A DNA stretch of 64,000 bases from Cranoglanis bouderius (GCA_023630585.1 CM042560.1:7907501-7971500), one strand, 5' to 3'. Positions 1 through 12,329 are shown, counted from the stretch's first letter. Numbers and translations are program-made. The notes: generated by a model not told the origin, from the sequence alone.

Positions 1-454
1 TATCAAAAAGTTCTCTGTTCTCAGACACCAATGATAACAAAAACTCAACATCCATTCTCTTCTCTATTCTGGAATACTTTTCTTCGGCATTTACACTGGT
101 TTTCAAAACTACTTTCTGTGCTAAAGCTTCACCTATCTCGCCCTTTTGTTCAACAGCAGAGGCTCCAGGCACGTGATCTAAAGCTCAAATCTAATCAGAC
201 GGCCCGTTTCATCGTGGGGCGACGGGGGAAAAAATCAACACACTGGTCAGAAAAAAAATCTCGCTTTGTCGCGCCACGATTGATTGCGCCCGGTGTGAAT
301 AGCTCCATAGGGATCTATTGTTTCGATTCAAGAGCGTCATTGCATCGTACAGTCGCGTCGCTTAATCGCGCTCAGTGTGAAAGGCCCTTAAAACAGAGAG
401 CGATAAGCAATCATCTCCAGTCTGCAGTTTAGATCTAAAAGTATTTAGACAAAT
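1..454. other. Unassigned DNA with a CpG-rich patch
   Basis: About 195-395 is rich in CG dinucleotides and ends with a GTGTGAAAGGCCC-type motif, typical of non-autonomous fish DNA transposons. I could not find both ends, and the 133-codon open frame across it matches nothing I know. Confidence 0.3.
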
Positions 455-760
455 CAGAATTCTTTTGGAACAATATTCTGTGGTCAGATGAAACAGAAAT
501 AGAACTCTTTGGCAATAATTTAGCTTGTCATCTTTGGAGAAAGATAAAAATTATGGAGGCTTTTGAAATCGCGAGTTCATCAGCGGGTCTCTCATAACCT
601 TGGGCAAGTTAAGACAATTTGTCAAGAGGAATGGGCCATAACTGAACCACACTGCTGCAGAAAGCTGATTACTTTTTACCGTCGACATCTCAAAGATAGA
701 TTTGCCAACAGCAAAGTACTAATGTTGGCCATTTGTGGCGATTTCTTTCCTTAACAATTT
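455..760 (+). pseudogene. Tc1-like transposase remnant
   Basis: Translation near 465-520 gives FWNNILWSDETEIELFGNN, the conserved block around the first catalytic Asp of Tc1 transposases. Near 625-680 CQEEWA is followed by a CRKLI..YRR pattern matching the Tc1 C-terminus. Frames are broken and the region between is deleted. Confidence 0.7.
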
Positions 761-2123
761 TGTTTTTGAAACATATCTTTGTATGACAACATGCTCACAC
801 AAAGTCAAAAGACATTATGCACTGGAAGTAAATATCAAGACCATAAGTGTCTGAATACTTATTTCTAGCTATTCAATTAGGGCAAAAGAGTACAAACGTA
901 TAAAAAGGAGTCAGTTTTGTGTTGGTGTTAGTGTGTGCCTGTGGTTGCCAGTGCGCTGTAGCGGCTGCATTATTGGAAGATTTCGCACACTCCCCATTTA
1001 GAATGCACTGTTTTACTCTGGAGTCGCTATTCTGTAGTTTTCAGTTGTCTGTGAGCTTTGCCTTTTATGAAGTTTTGTGGGCATCACTAAATGCACTCAG
1101 CTGTGCTGTGAACGCACTTAGTAATTTACGAGTCATTGGCATTCATTAATATATGCATATGAGTACAAAGAAAATCAATGTTACTGAAAGTTTGGCTTAC
1201 AAAAACATTCATACACAGCTTTACTAAAAGATTGCCAAATGAGAACCATTGATAGTAATCCCTTGTATATTAAATTGTGAAGCATAAGAGTTATAAGGCA
1301 TACAAAATGTATAGACACACTAAAATTAGACCTAGTAGTCAGTTGCACTATCCAGTATAAAAAGAGATCACATGAACTAGGTTAATGAACGTTAATTTTG
1401 GCTATTGTTCCTCACTTCTGTGATTAGTTCTGAATGATCAGAGCAGATGCTGTTTGTTTGGTTGTGTTTGTTTGTGGAAGCGAGTGCTGGTGTTCAGCAC
1501 CTGGTCTGAGCTCAGTCTTATACCAAAATCTCTTGTAATCTCAGTAAAGCCTCTTCGTGGTTCAAGTCATGTCAGGAGAAATTCCCAACCGCCCCATCAG
1601 GCACCCCATCTGCACCCTTTAATCATCTATTTATCATTCAGTAGTAATTATAAATGTGTCATTATGTGGTTTTAGTATTATTTCTAATGTTTAAGTATTA
1701 CAGCTGGGCAGATCATTAGTTACTAAAAAAAAATATGTATGACAGCTCAAGAGAACATAAAGGACATTGACCATTAATTTGTTGCTACAATGTTGGTTAG
1801 CAAAAAACAACGTGTTCTTGTATTGTAAAGTTTTCCCACACAAGTTTCCATCAGCCTTGCAACTGTATAGGGATGGCTGTATTAGAGAGGTGACTTTTTT
1901 TTTTGAGTTACCGTACTGAGAATGAGGATTTGAAGTCAGTCATACTACAACACTGAGAAAGACGTCATCATAGATAACATGTTGGAGTGAAAAATCCAAC
2001 TGGAAAGACATTAATATATTAACATATTAATATAATTAACATATTAATGTTCATAATTAACACGTGATCTTCAAAGGCTTCCAAGATTTATTTTAGAATG
2101 AAATTCTGAGCAGACTTTTTTAG
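761..2123. other. AT-rich intergenic DNA, no gene seen
   Basis: No coding signature. A short AT-rich palindromic stretch (ATTAATATATTAACATATTA type) lies near 2010-2050. Confidence 0.4.
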
Positions 2124-2768
2124 GCCGGCAACACACTTGAAGATTTTAAGCCCGATTTGCACCCTCCCCAACGATCGGGGGGTCGTGGCCCGATTCGAGA
2201 CTTGTCGCTACCGACTTTTTTGTCCAAAAATTCCTCAACTGTGTGTTGTAATTTCGATTATTTTACTGCTCTGGATCGAGTCGGGGCCTCCCCGATCACA
2301 AATCGTGAATATCAGACGTTTGATACGTACGACTCTTGATCAGACTGCCGGAGGCGGGATACCTGCAATAGCCAATGAGCGCGAGCAAGCGGAAAGTGCA
2401 GTATGGTTCTGCAACAGAGACAACCAAAGAATTTTTTAATAGTATGTTGAGCCTAGGATGCTGCGCTCTCTGGTTCTTGAGAGAGAGAGAGAGAAATAAC
2501 CTTCTGCTGTGTGAATGAGGCTGCTGATATGCGGCTAATAAACAAAATGAAGTGCGAGTGATATTGTCTTCTGAAGTCACGTTTGATAAAACGCGAGTTT
2601 CTGTGAGATCTCGTGTCTGTGAAATCGTTAACTACAATCGTCTAGTGTGTGTGTTCGGAGAATTATAATGTTAAAAGTCAGTTGAAACTGTCCTTATGTC
2701 TGTGGTCTCCCACGGTTTTAAAATCGCTTAAGATAAAAAAAAATCGTCTAGTGTGTCCCTGGCATTAG
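2124..2768. mobile_element. Non-autonomous DNA transposon (MITE-like), about 645 bp
   Basis: The left end GCCGGCAACACACTTGAAG and the reverse complement of the right end GCCAGGGACACACTAGACG form imperfect inverted repeats continuing into GATTTT. TTAG flanks both sides and could be the target duplication. Internal sequence is CpG-rich without transposase. Open frames on both strands here are taken as spurious. Confidence 0.6.
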
Positions 2769-3585
2769 TTTACGTTTCTTTCAGTGACACGTTGGTCCAT
2801 TTATACTTTGGTTAACAGTTTTGCTGCATAACCCACAGTGCCATTTGACTACCTGGAGATGCCAGGGCGAATTAAACCTTGCTTTATCTCTACCTCAAGA
2901 GAGTGATGCGGTGACGATTTAGTCTGTCCAGCTCTCTCACCTCCTCAACTGTACACTCTGCTCAGAGAAATAAGGTTCCAAAGCTATAACGTTTATGCTT
3001 ATATACAGTAGTTGTAAGAAAAACATCGATCCACAACTAAACACGACAGTTAATGTAAGTGCTGGTGTCATAGGAATAGATGTGAGAAATGTCTGGAGGG
3101 AAGTGACTTGTCCTGCCCAATAACATCTGATCAGTGCTTAAATTATTAACAATATTATTAAATTATTATTATTAAAATGTACATACTTATTATTTAAATG
3201 TGTTTAAACAGTGTAGTCAGCTGAATAACAAATGATACGGATATGGCCGTACAAGTCGAGCAAGGCTAGCTTGCGATATAGAGCCAAGTAATAGACATAA
3301 CTGCAGTATCCTTTGTGGTACAGAAGATTTAGAGCCATTAAAGGCAGCGAACAAACTGTTCCTAATGACTCAGTAAATCCCTGACGATGTGAGTGTGCGT
3401 GTTTAAAATGGACATCTCTGCATAAGCCTGCATGTTCTGATTACCCCTGGTTCAGAAGGAGCAGTAGGAGACATTTTGTAGATGAGTGATGATACATTAT
3501 GAAGGAATTACGTAAGTAATTTGCATATATTTTTATATTTTATGCTGAAAATGTCCTCTCATTTCTTGCTTACATTAGTATTCTC

Positions 3586-3588
<3 letters not shown>
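2769..3588. other. Intergenic DNA, no feature recognised
   Basis: No coding or repeat signature that I can support. Confidence 0.4.

Positions 3589-3657
<69 letters not shown>
3589..3657. repeat. (TC)n microsatellite
   Basis: Uninterrupted TC dinucleotides over about 69 bp. Confidence 0.95.
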
Positions 3658-3663
<6 letters not shown>

Positions 3664-4185
3664 CTTGCTTTTTTCATTCATGTTCAGTCCATTTTTATCC
3701 CACACAAATTTTCCACCCACCTCTTTACCGCACAGGATTCTTCTTGTTGGCAGTGTTCCTAGTTTGCCCACACACACTTACACACAGAGTAGCAAATTCT
3801 GCTGTTCACAGTAGGACAGAGGAAGGGACTAGCTTCATCACACCACATTAGGCTATTTTGGGGGTGCTTGGAACGGAAAAGATGTTCTTACATTGAGCTC
3901 AAGAAAGGAAAATTTGCTAATCTTTACTGTTTGGAACCTGTGCGTGCAATTCATTGTAGTTTAAGTCTGTTTAAAAAGGCATGAAATAAAACTGCTGTCA
4001 TTAGTTTGCACCTGTTTGGTGTCTGAGATTATAGTGTTATAGTACATTAGATTAAGTCAGTGATTGAGGGTGAGACAAATAGCCACAAACTTGTCTTATC
4101 ATAGACTTACACTGAAATATAGCAAACCACAGATCAGAGTATAACCTTTAACCATGTACTGTTTCCCTGGTGTATAAAAATAAGA

Positions 4186-4440
4186 TTGCAGACATGTAAA
4201 ATCCACTTATCATCCATTATCATGGAAAAAGAACGTTTAACACAAAAGAGACAGATGGTTGTTGATCTACACAAATCTGGTAATGGATATAACAATACTA
4301 GTGATGGCACTGATGTGACATGCAGAATCGCTATAGGGACGATACCAACAATAAACAATGGATTCGATATCTGAGAAAAGGAGAACAAATCCAATCCAAT
4401 CCTGTAAAAAAAAATGGAAAAGTTTGGAATTATATTAACT
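4186..4440 (+). pseudogene. Possible Tc1-like transposase N-terminal fragment
   Basis: From ATG 4222 the frame reads MEKERLTQKRQMVVDLHKSG, resembling the helix-turn-helix start of Tc1-like transposases, then decays into stops. The similarity is short. Confidence 0.4.
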
Positions 4441-4847
4441 GAATAAAAAAAAAAAAAGCTGCAGTGCTGTTTAAGCCATATTGTAGCTATGTATTTTTTC
4501 TTTATTTCAATTGTTTGAAAAAAATTGAAGGAAATATTTGATGGGTATACATATCGGCTGATACTCAAGGTCTCAGTATAAGTATCATTCTTAGAAAAGA
4601 AAAAGTGATATCATTCCATCTCTAAACGATATATAAGCAGTTAAAAGTGCCATTAAGCACAGTTAGGGCCATACCAAAAGGGGAAAAAGATCACATTTTT
4701 ATTTTCTTCTTTCTCTAGATTTTTGGGGTTGTCAAGATTCAGAAATCAACTGGTAAACCCCACTTTCATAACAAAAAGCTGCTTGGAAATGTAGCAAGAA
4801 AGAAGCCCTTCCTGAGAGCATCTCCCAAAAATTCAGAAGTGCTGTGG

Positions 4848-6322
4848 TACAGTGCATTGCAAACATATTCAACCCCCTTAAAAGTTATCAGATTCATCTG
4901 GATTACAAATGACACTTCCACAATTGTTCCAGACAGTATTTTTATTGCAGACCAATATGCTATTAGAGTAATTTTTCAAAGTAAAAAAAATCATTATTTG
5001 TCATCAAATCTTAAAAAAAAAAAAAAAAGAAAACTGCTGCTTGCGTAAGTATTCAAACCCTTCAGACTAGCACTTGGTAGAACCACCTTTTGCTACAATA
5101 ACAGCTTTAAGTCTGTTGGGGGTAAGTTCCTATCAGCTTTGCACACTTTGCGAGTGATTTTTGCCCATTCATCCTGGCCGATTTGCTCCAGGTTATTCTG
5201 TTTGGTTGGATGTTGTTTGTTTATTGCCACAGTTTGTCAGTTGGATTCAGCTACAGACTTTGTCTTGACCACTGTAAAACATTCACCTTTTTATTTTTAA
5301 CCACTCCTGCATTGCTTTGGCTTTACCACTTTCCTCCCAAATGGGGAAAGTTTCTCCCAAACTGAAGTAAGTTCTCTCCATCCATTCTCCCTTCACTTTT
5401 GACAAGAAAAACAGGTTCTGAGGATGAAAAGCGTCCCCAGAGCATGGTGCTGCCACCACCATCTTTCACTGTAGGGATGGTGTTGATTGAGGTATGGCCT
5501 GCGTTAGGTTTGCACCACACATAGCGCTTTGAAACTTGCCCAAATACAGTATCTGGCTCTTGGTCTTATCACACTAAAATAATCACATCTTCACTGGGAC
5601 ATTCCTGTGCTTTCATATGGCTCTTTTTGAGCAATGGTTTCTTTCTAGCCACCCTCCCACACAGTCCACAATTACGCAGAACTCTTAAATTGTTCACCTG
5701 GTGCACCTTCATTCCACTCTCAGCCACTATACTCTGTAACTCCTACAGAATGTCTGTTGGCCTCACTGTGGCTTCCCTCACCAGTCTCTGTCTTCTTTTT
5801 TGCAATGCAATGCAATGAGTTTTGAGGGGCTGCCTTGTCTAGGTAGTGCTTGGCTGGTTTGATGCAGCTTCCATTTCTTCTGATTGATCTAGCAGTGCTT
5901 ACTGGGATATCCTGATACTAGGATGCTTAGAAATAATTTTACACCCTATTCCTAAGTTATGAAGTATATTACCTTATCTTTAACTTCCATTGAATGCTCC
6001 TTAGCCTTAATTTTCTTTCTTTTCCTTCAGACTAACAGTCTCTTTAATGACAGTTCAACTGAGGTGGGTTTTGTTCAGAAAATGGGAGCTATTTTCCAGA
6101 ACCTGGGGGTTGAATACTTATGCAAGCAGCATTTTCTGGATTTTCTTTGAAACATTTGCTGACGAATAATTTATTTTGACTTTGAACATTCACTGTGCAC
6201 TTGTGTGTCAGCTTTATTATTTTTTTTTCCATGTATAAATGTAATTATAAACATGAATCAGTAGATAAATGGTTTGATCTTGGACTGAGGTAATGCCATA
6301 GGCTTGAACAATACACTATGAC
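4848..6322 (-). mobile_element. Degenerate Tc1-like element, about 1.5 kb
   Basis: The left end has CAAACATATTCAACCCCCTT and a second block GCTGCTTGCGTAAGTATTCA near 5035-5055. The complement of GGGGGTTGAATACTTATGCA near 6103-6124 matches the second block, giving long terminal inverted repeats. Minus-strand translation at 5323-5520 includes [16 protein letters not shown] and EGRMDG, a Tc1 transposase hallmark. Many stops and frameshifts; certainly inactive. The right boundary is approximate. Confidence 0.75.
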
Positions 6323-7080
6323 ACTCTGTGCTCCCTGTACAGCCAAATTAGTCAGGAATTGACCTCTTTCCAGACACGACCAAGCATGCGCACACACATT
6401 AAACTCACACCATTGTGATCAGTTCAGCCAACACATAACTCAGAAACACATTTTGTACTGTAGGTGGCTTATCTCATGGCCTGTTCATGCTGGGGGAGGA
6501 TGAGTAAGGCAGTCGTGAGTGTGAAGAGCACACAGATAGCTGGGTAGGAGGAAACAGCTTGCTGAGGTGGAGCAGGTGGCATGGATTGCACAATATAGCA
6601 TCACACCCTGCGCAAATGGCGCACCTGTCACGCACACAGATGACTGAAAAGCGTACACACGTGAGCAGCACTGCACAGATTTTGTGCATTGTGACCTTTC
6701 TTTCTGAATGAGTGTAGACTTGTTTACTGACACATGGAGCACTGAGTGGTCTGGTAAGCTCACAGATGCAGAAGAACTGACTGTGTATTTACTATCTAAG
6801 GCTTCATTCCATGCATAAGAGAGACACCCCAGATAGAGACAAGGGCAAAATAAATGGGCAAGAATGGGACGGTAAGGTATACTGAGGGGGAAAAAGTGTC
6901 AGTAGAGGAAAACCTGGAGGACTAGACAGTGTGTGTGAGAGAAATCTCTTAGAGACCATAGCAGTTGTAGACTAACTTATCGATTTCTGGAGGGTAGGGG
7001 GTGTAAATGGAGCAATAGCTGAACCAAAATCCACTTAATCTTCTTCACTGCTTTTGCTTTCAGCCATATTGATCTGGGTT
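6323..7080. other. Intergenic DNA, no feature recognised
   Basis: Open frames on the minus strand at 6474-6763 overlap each other in different frames and show no family signature. Confidence 0.4.
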
Positions 7081-7117
7081 TGTGTATGTGTATGTGTGTG
7101 TATGTGTGTGTGTGTGT

Positions 7118-7172
<55 letters not shown>
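7081..7172. repeat. (TG)n microsatellite with TATG interruptions
   Basis: About 92 bp of TG repeats, interrupted by A in the first half. Confidence 0.95.
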
Positions 7173-7523
7173 AGTGCATTTCTACTAGAGGGAAGAAATG
7201 GGTCTATTTTATACCTATTTAAATAATTAAAGAAATAAATAATGTCTCTGTTATGCAGAAATTAGGAAATATTTCACTGCCATGGTTTGGCTCTACCTGT
7301 CACCTTAGAGGGAAGGGTTACTGCCAGGGTTGAAAAAGTGCTGAGAACGTATACTTAAGTGGAAGCATAGATAATGGGTCAAAATCATACTTGTTTAAAA
7401 GAGGAAGCAAAGAAGTAAAGAAGTTGCTACTTTTAAATGTACTCAAGTATTTAAAAGTAAAAGGTAATATGTTTAAAATACCAAGGCTATTAAAAAAGCA
7501 GGGTACATAAAAATTAGGCAACA

Positions 7524-8102
7524 TACAGTACTGTGCAAAAGTTTTAGGCACCCTTTTTTTTTTTTTTTTTTTTTTTAGTACAAACTTTGTTTTTTTTTTT
7601 AGATTTTTTATTTTATGACTTCTACATTATCAAGTCAGTACAAAAAAACATTTTAGATTCCCAAACATTAGTTTTCTAGCACAAAATTAAATGATACAGA
7701 AAAATGTTTGTATGTCATTAAAGAAAGCAGCATATTATGTAAGAGACACTTTTCAGACAAAAAACACAATGAAGGCTGCTGGGTTTTGCTGCAAATATAA
7801 GAAGCAAGTGTGAAAGTCAAGGTCTCCAGAAGAACTGTGGCTGGTTCTGTAAGATGCTCAATAAAACTTACCAGCTCATTTCCTCATAAAACTGCACATG
7901 TTGTACCGGAGACTACTATTTTTATTTTAGTTTTTTAGTTTTTTTTCCCATACCAGATATTGGCTTTGTTTCATTTATTACTGTTTACTGCTTGGTGTTT
8001 TTTTTTTTAAATGTAGAAACATTTAATTTAATTATTTTGAAGGCATCTTTGCTCTACAGCATTTCTTTGCATGTGCCTAAAACTTTTGCACAGTACTCTG
8101 TA
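7524..8102. mobile_element. Tc1/mariner MITE with long inverted repeats
   Basis: The left end TACAGTACTGTGCAAAAG continues to TTTTAGGCA. The right end is its complement with a 2-bp insertion (TACAGAGTACTGTGC). The inverted repeats are about 27 bp, begin with TA, and bracket 579 bp of AT-rich non-coding DNA. This matches Tc1/mariner MITEs of fish. Confidence 0.85.
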
Positions 8103-8112
8103 TATACACACA

Positions 8113-8392
8113 CAGGGTGTCCCAAAAGTCTCCATACATAGGGGACTATGTTTGCCAGCACCACGTCGGTTGTGCTTCGTCAGTGGATGTTCGTGGATGT
8201 CCACTTCTCGATTGGTCCGCAACACTTCCAGTCTTTTTGAATTTGTTAATAAGTTTGGCAACAGTGTCGTGTGTCATGTGCTTGCCATGTTTCCTGTTAA
8301 AGTCCATTGCAAGCTTGCAACAGCTTCCCGATCCAGCCATAAGAATGATTTCAATACGTGCTTCTTTTGTCAAAGGCATTCTTAAAGGCTTA
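8113..8392 (-). pseudogene. Mariner/IS630-like transposase 5' fragment
   Basis: The minus strand has a 77-codon open frame (8146-8379) starting MPLTKEARIEIILMAGSGS, with a helix-turn-helix-like TVAKLINKFKKTGSVADQ and a following SGHPRTS (Gly-Arg/His-Pro-Arg) motif, the arrangement of mariner/IS630 transposase N-termini. The plus-strand end GGGTGTCCCAAAAGTCTCCA at 8115-8134 resembles IS630/mariner termini. The catalytic part is missing. Confidence 0.6.
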
Positions 8393-9286
8393 AACTATAA
8401 ACTATAATATAAACTAAAATAAAAGTATGACAACTGTGGAAGACATTTTGCTAAAAAGTATTCATTTCCCGTGTGTGTGTGTGTGTGTGTGTGTGCGTGT
8501 CAGACATTGGGTTCTGCACTGTTAGGTTCTGATTTGGTTACAGCATCTAATTTGGATACAGGGACATGTGTGACGCAGTAATCACTCTATCAATGAGATT
8601 TAAAGTGCTTCATTTATAATTCTAAATAATTCTAAAAAAAAAATAAATAAAAAAATAAAAAAAAACGGATCATGCTGCATTTCTGGAATATGTGAACATA
8701 TGACTGTATGGATAGAATGTGACATATCCATGGTTAAAGATATCAGGGTGAATCTAGAGAGAGCTAGAAAGGACTTAAAAGGCCAGGTAGAGCAGGACAG
8801 AGAGAGTAGCAGTGAAGAACAGAGGACAATCCAAAGTAGTGTATCTTACCAAAACACTCCAAGAACTGTGTGACAGGAGTAGGCGATATGACAAAAATAC
8901 CATAATCATGGTATTTGAAGACAATTATACAATACACAATGCGTATCATGACATATCCACCTTTTTCCTGACTCCTACATTTTTCCATGATTTGCTTTTC
9001 ATTTGCTATTACAGAAATACCTGATTTCATACAGGCTGTGAGGATTAGTTGGGCTCTACACAAAATGCAGTTTGAGTCATAGGGAATAAGGGGGGAAAAT
9101 GTGATGCTAGTATTCCGAACACATGCTCGCAGTGAAGCGGCATCAGTCTGAAGTTCATCTCTTTGCTAAACTGGGACAGATTTAAGTGAACTTATGATTC
9201 TTTGGTATCTAATATTACAATACTACATTGTTCTTCCTGTTTAAAACTGTACCGTTTCAGATAACAGTAAATTTTTCCATACACTT
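8393..9286. other. Intergenic DNA with short (GT)n at about 8470-8498
   Basis: A GT microsatellite of about 28 bp and an A-rich tract at 8634-8665. No gene signature. Confidence 0.4.
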
Positions 9287-9711
9287 CAGTCCATACAGGA
9301 TTTCACAGAGGTTTTTTTGTGATTGTTGTGGCCAAAAATGCTAGATTTTGCTGCTGCTTTCTTTTTTTTTTTTTTCTTTTCAAAATTTGAGATGCAGTGT
9401 GCGGAGTTTTTTGTGCTTTCTTGCGGAAAACTACATGAATTGGCGAAATTGCAGTTGCACAGTCAATTGACAATTGTTTTGCACAGTCTTTCGCAGTGAT
9501 GTTTGTTGGTAAATGAGACCTTTTAGCTGTACTCATGTGCATTGCATGGGAATCGAAGAGGACTTTGACTGAACGCATGTTGTGATGACATCATGTAGTC
9601 ACATGACACGTCTTGGCCCAAATCTGCGGTAATTTTGAAAAATTGCAAGCTTCTCCGGAGTTTCCTTGAATTTGCGTTATTTTCTGAGATCGCAAAATCC
9701 TGGCTGGACTG
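9287..9711. mobile_element. MITE, 425 bp, with ACACTT target duplication
   Basis: Ends CAGTCCATACAGGATTTC and (complement) CAGTCCAGCCAGGATTTT are inverted repeats. ACACTT directly abuts both ends (9281-9286 and 9712-9717). The interior is non-coding. The family is uncertain: hAT normally gives 8 bp, so a 6-bp duplication is notable. Confidence 0.75.
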
Positions 9712-9717
9712 ACACTT

Positions 9718-10380
9718 CCGTATTATGTACACGGAAAAAAAACAGTAAAATGATGAACACTTTCCAGCCCTGTATTAAACATAAACTTATTATTATTATT
9801 GTATTTTTATTCATGGATCCATCAGAACAATTTATGAGACCAGCCACGCTGGACTTTACCTTAAAATCTCAGTAGATATTGCCAGACCCCATACATGACA
9901 TAAAAATTATGGGTGGGCATGCATTAGTGATACTAATGCCATGGTGTTGGAAAATGGTTGTCTTCTATACTGTGTAGGGAGTGGACTACCATACTTTGCG
10001 TCAGTGACTACATATCCCACAATCCCTTGTTCTGTCCAGTTGTTATTCATGAACATAGCCCCCTTGCCCCTGTCTGCCTGTGCATTTGCTTGACCTGTGT
10101 AATCAAGTGTTTTCTTATTAGAGTGCCATTTAGACTGTCACACACGTGCATTTTTATTTCATCCAAAGGGCTGTCTCACGTTGCAGAACGCCAGACGGAG
10201 TGACCATGTGATGCCGAACTAGAATGAACTACGAACGTGTGAGGATGTTTGAGTGTGACTCTGCGAGTGTAGGTGTATTCATGTGGGTGAATCATGACTT
10301 TGGTTTTGTCTCTCTGCCAGGGTGTTAGTCGGAAACACCAAAATGAGACACACAAACCACAGGGAGATGGCACTCTTCGG
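9718..10380. other. Intergenic DNA, no feature recognised
   Basis: No gene or repeat signature that I can support. Confidence 0.35.
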
Positions 10381-10487
10381 ATTGGCTGTCAGGCTGTTGC
10401 TATGGGAGGCTAGACTGCCCTCCCATTGGTCAGTTCAGGCAGCCGAGGACAGTGCCATGTGGTTGTTATGGCAATAGACAGGAAGTT
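10381..10487 (+). promoter_or_regulatory. Candidate TMEM198 upstream promoter cluster
   Basis: Within 107 bp there are two inverted CCAAT boxes (ATTGG at 10381 and 10425), a GTTGCTATGG half X-box at 10396, an X-box-like GTTGTTATGGCAAT at 10462-10475 (three mismatches from the RFX palindrome) and an ETS-like CAGGAAGT shortly after. It is 1.8 kb before the implied acceptor at 12330, which needs an upstream exon. The link to TMEM198 is inferred from position only. Confidence 0.3.
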
Positions 10488-10659
10488 GGAGATAGTTATC
10501 ATTGGGTGATTGATTGTACAGGATGTGCTACAGCAGTGAGGATCAGACTGCAACACTGTATTTTAGAGAGCAACAACAAGTAACACCACTGTTCTGCCCT
10601 GGTCGAGCAGTTATACGATAATCTCCAGAGGAGAGATTATAATGGTCAAGCATGTTAAG

Positions 10660-10900
10660 AGAGGGAGCAAACAAGAGACAGGAAGATAGACAGAGGGAAA
10701 TAGAAAGGAAAAATTGAGAGAGAAGGAAATTAGCGAGGGGAATTAGAGTAGGGGAAAGAAAGAGAAAAATACTAAATAAAAGAGAGAGAGAGCAGGAAAG
10801 ACAGAATCTAAGATAGAAAGAGGGAAACAGATCGAGAAATAGAGAGAGAAGCAATGAGAATGACAGATTAAGATTGAGAGAAAAAGACACAGAGAGATGA
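10660..10900. repeat. GA-rich low-complexity tract
   Basis: Purine-rich AGAGA-type sequence on the plus strand. It generates a spurious Leu/Ser-rich open frame on the minus strand. Confidence 0.85.
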
Positions 10901-10950
10901 AGAATATATATTTATCTCAGCACCTCTTAAGTCATGATAATTCATTTATT

Positions 10951-11440
10951 TCAGTGGATGGATAGATGGATGGATGGATGTACATAGATACATGAATGGG
11001 ACATGTTTGGATAGATGTTTGATGGATAGCTGGAAATGATGAGGGAAGAGATTGATGAATAAATGGATGAATGTAGAGGGATGGATGGACAGAGATACAT
11101 GAACGGGAGATTTTTGGATACATGGGAAATTGATGGATAGATACAGTAGCTGTAAACATGAATGGGTGGACATATAGAGGGATAGGTGGAAAGATAAAAA
11201 GAGGAAAATGTATATGTTCATCTGAGCTGTTTTTAAGTCAGGATTAAAAAAGAAATTTATTGTAATGGATGGATGGGAGAACCATAGATAGATGGAGAGA
11301 TGGATGAACTCTCTGAATGGGAATTTTGGGATGGAATGGGAATGGGATGTTGGATGGATGGATGGATGGATGGATGAATGGCCAGAGACACATAAATGGG
11401 AGATGTTTGGATAGATGATGGATGGATGGATGAACTTGCC
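10951..11440. repeat. Degenerate GATG tetranucleotide repeat
   Basis: Repeated GGAT/GATG units with embedded longer near-repeats of the form ACATGAATGGGAGATGTTTGG (about 80-130 bp period). Minus-strand open frames rich in HPSIHPS come from this repeat. Confidence 0.9.
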
Positions 11441-12099
11441 AACCTTTTTTCAGCACTGTGTAGCTCCTTATTATCTCAATCATAATTCAGCCTCTGTGCT
11501 AATCTTCACCATTAACACATAAACTACTACACTAAAACAGTGGTTTTCAGATGAAGTCACAAAGTGGCCAAGTGAGTAGGAAAGAAGTGTGAAAGTGGAG
11601 CCGACATAGGCATATGGTACTTTGGTAGTCTTGAAAAAAAGAAATTCGGAAATCTCTTTTAGCTGGAATAAAAACTTTGTTCTTTGTTTTGCAGTCGGTG
11701 GTAAATTCACCACAGAAGATAACATGAATAAGATAATTATGAAATTTAGTTGACAGGGCCTTTAAATCTTAACATATTAGAGCCTGGTTATAATAGATAA
11801 TGCAGAAAGGATTGTACTATATCTGTTCTTTTTTTTTTTTTTTTTTTTTTTCTTTACACAATATAGCAGGCCTTGATGCATTGAAAACTCAGAATGTCTT
11901 GACTTTGATTCATATTTCTGGTCTGACTCACGGTTTAGCATGTGGCGTGGGTTTGTATTAATCACATTTAAAAATAAGAAACAGATCTCAGTGATCTGCT
12001 TGGAGGCTCTCACCGATCCGATCTATGAGAAGACGAAGAGAAGATTACATCATGTCTGAACAAGCAGAGTGGAGAATTGGGGGAACTGAACAGTGGGAG
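11441..12099. other. DNA upstream of the TMEM198 first coding exon, no gene seen
   Basis: Contains a poly(T) tract at 11829-11851. An unrecognised non-coding TMEM198 exon could lie here or further upstream. Confidence 0.35.
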
Positions 12100-12132
12100 A
12101 ACCGCACCTCTTTGTCTGAATGAGGTGCGGTT
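12100..12132. other. Perfect 11-bp hairpin
   Basis: AACCGCACCTC (12100-12110) and GAGGTGCGGTT (12122-12132) are exact reverse complements around an 11-nt loop, about 200 bp before the TMEM198 exon acceptor. It is GC-rich in an AT-rich setting. No function is assigned. Confidence 0.6.
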
Positions 12133-12329
12133 TTTAGTCTCATATCATCCTTAGGAGCGTGTGAGGAAAGACTGAAAGGAGGGAGGCTCAGAGACAGGCG
12201 ATTAGATGTTTCTTTGTGTGTTCAACAATTGGCAGTATTGCATTCTCAAAGGCTTTTGCTCTGGTGTGTCACTTCTGCACATGTTGATGTTTTAAGCTCA
12301 TATATTTTTTTACACTTTTGTATTTCCAG

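Noticed and set aside
2137..2580. Overlapping frames on both strands at 2.1-2.6 kb
   Set aside because: They sit inside a CpG-rich MITE bounded by inverted repeats.
3521..3814. Open frames rich in Leu-Ser or Arg-Glu
   Set aside because: They are translations of the (TC)n microsatellite on either strand.
10543..11483. Minus-strand frames rich in Ser/Leu and His-Pro-Ser-Ile
   Set aside because: They come from GA-rich and GATG tandem repeats.
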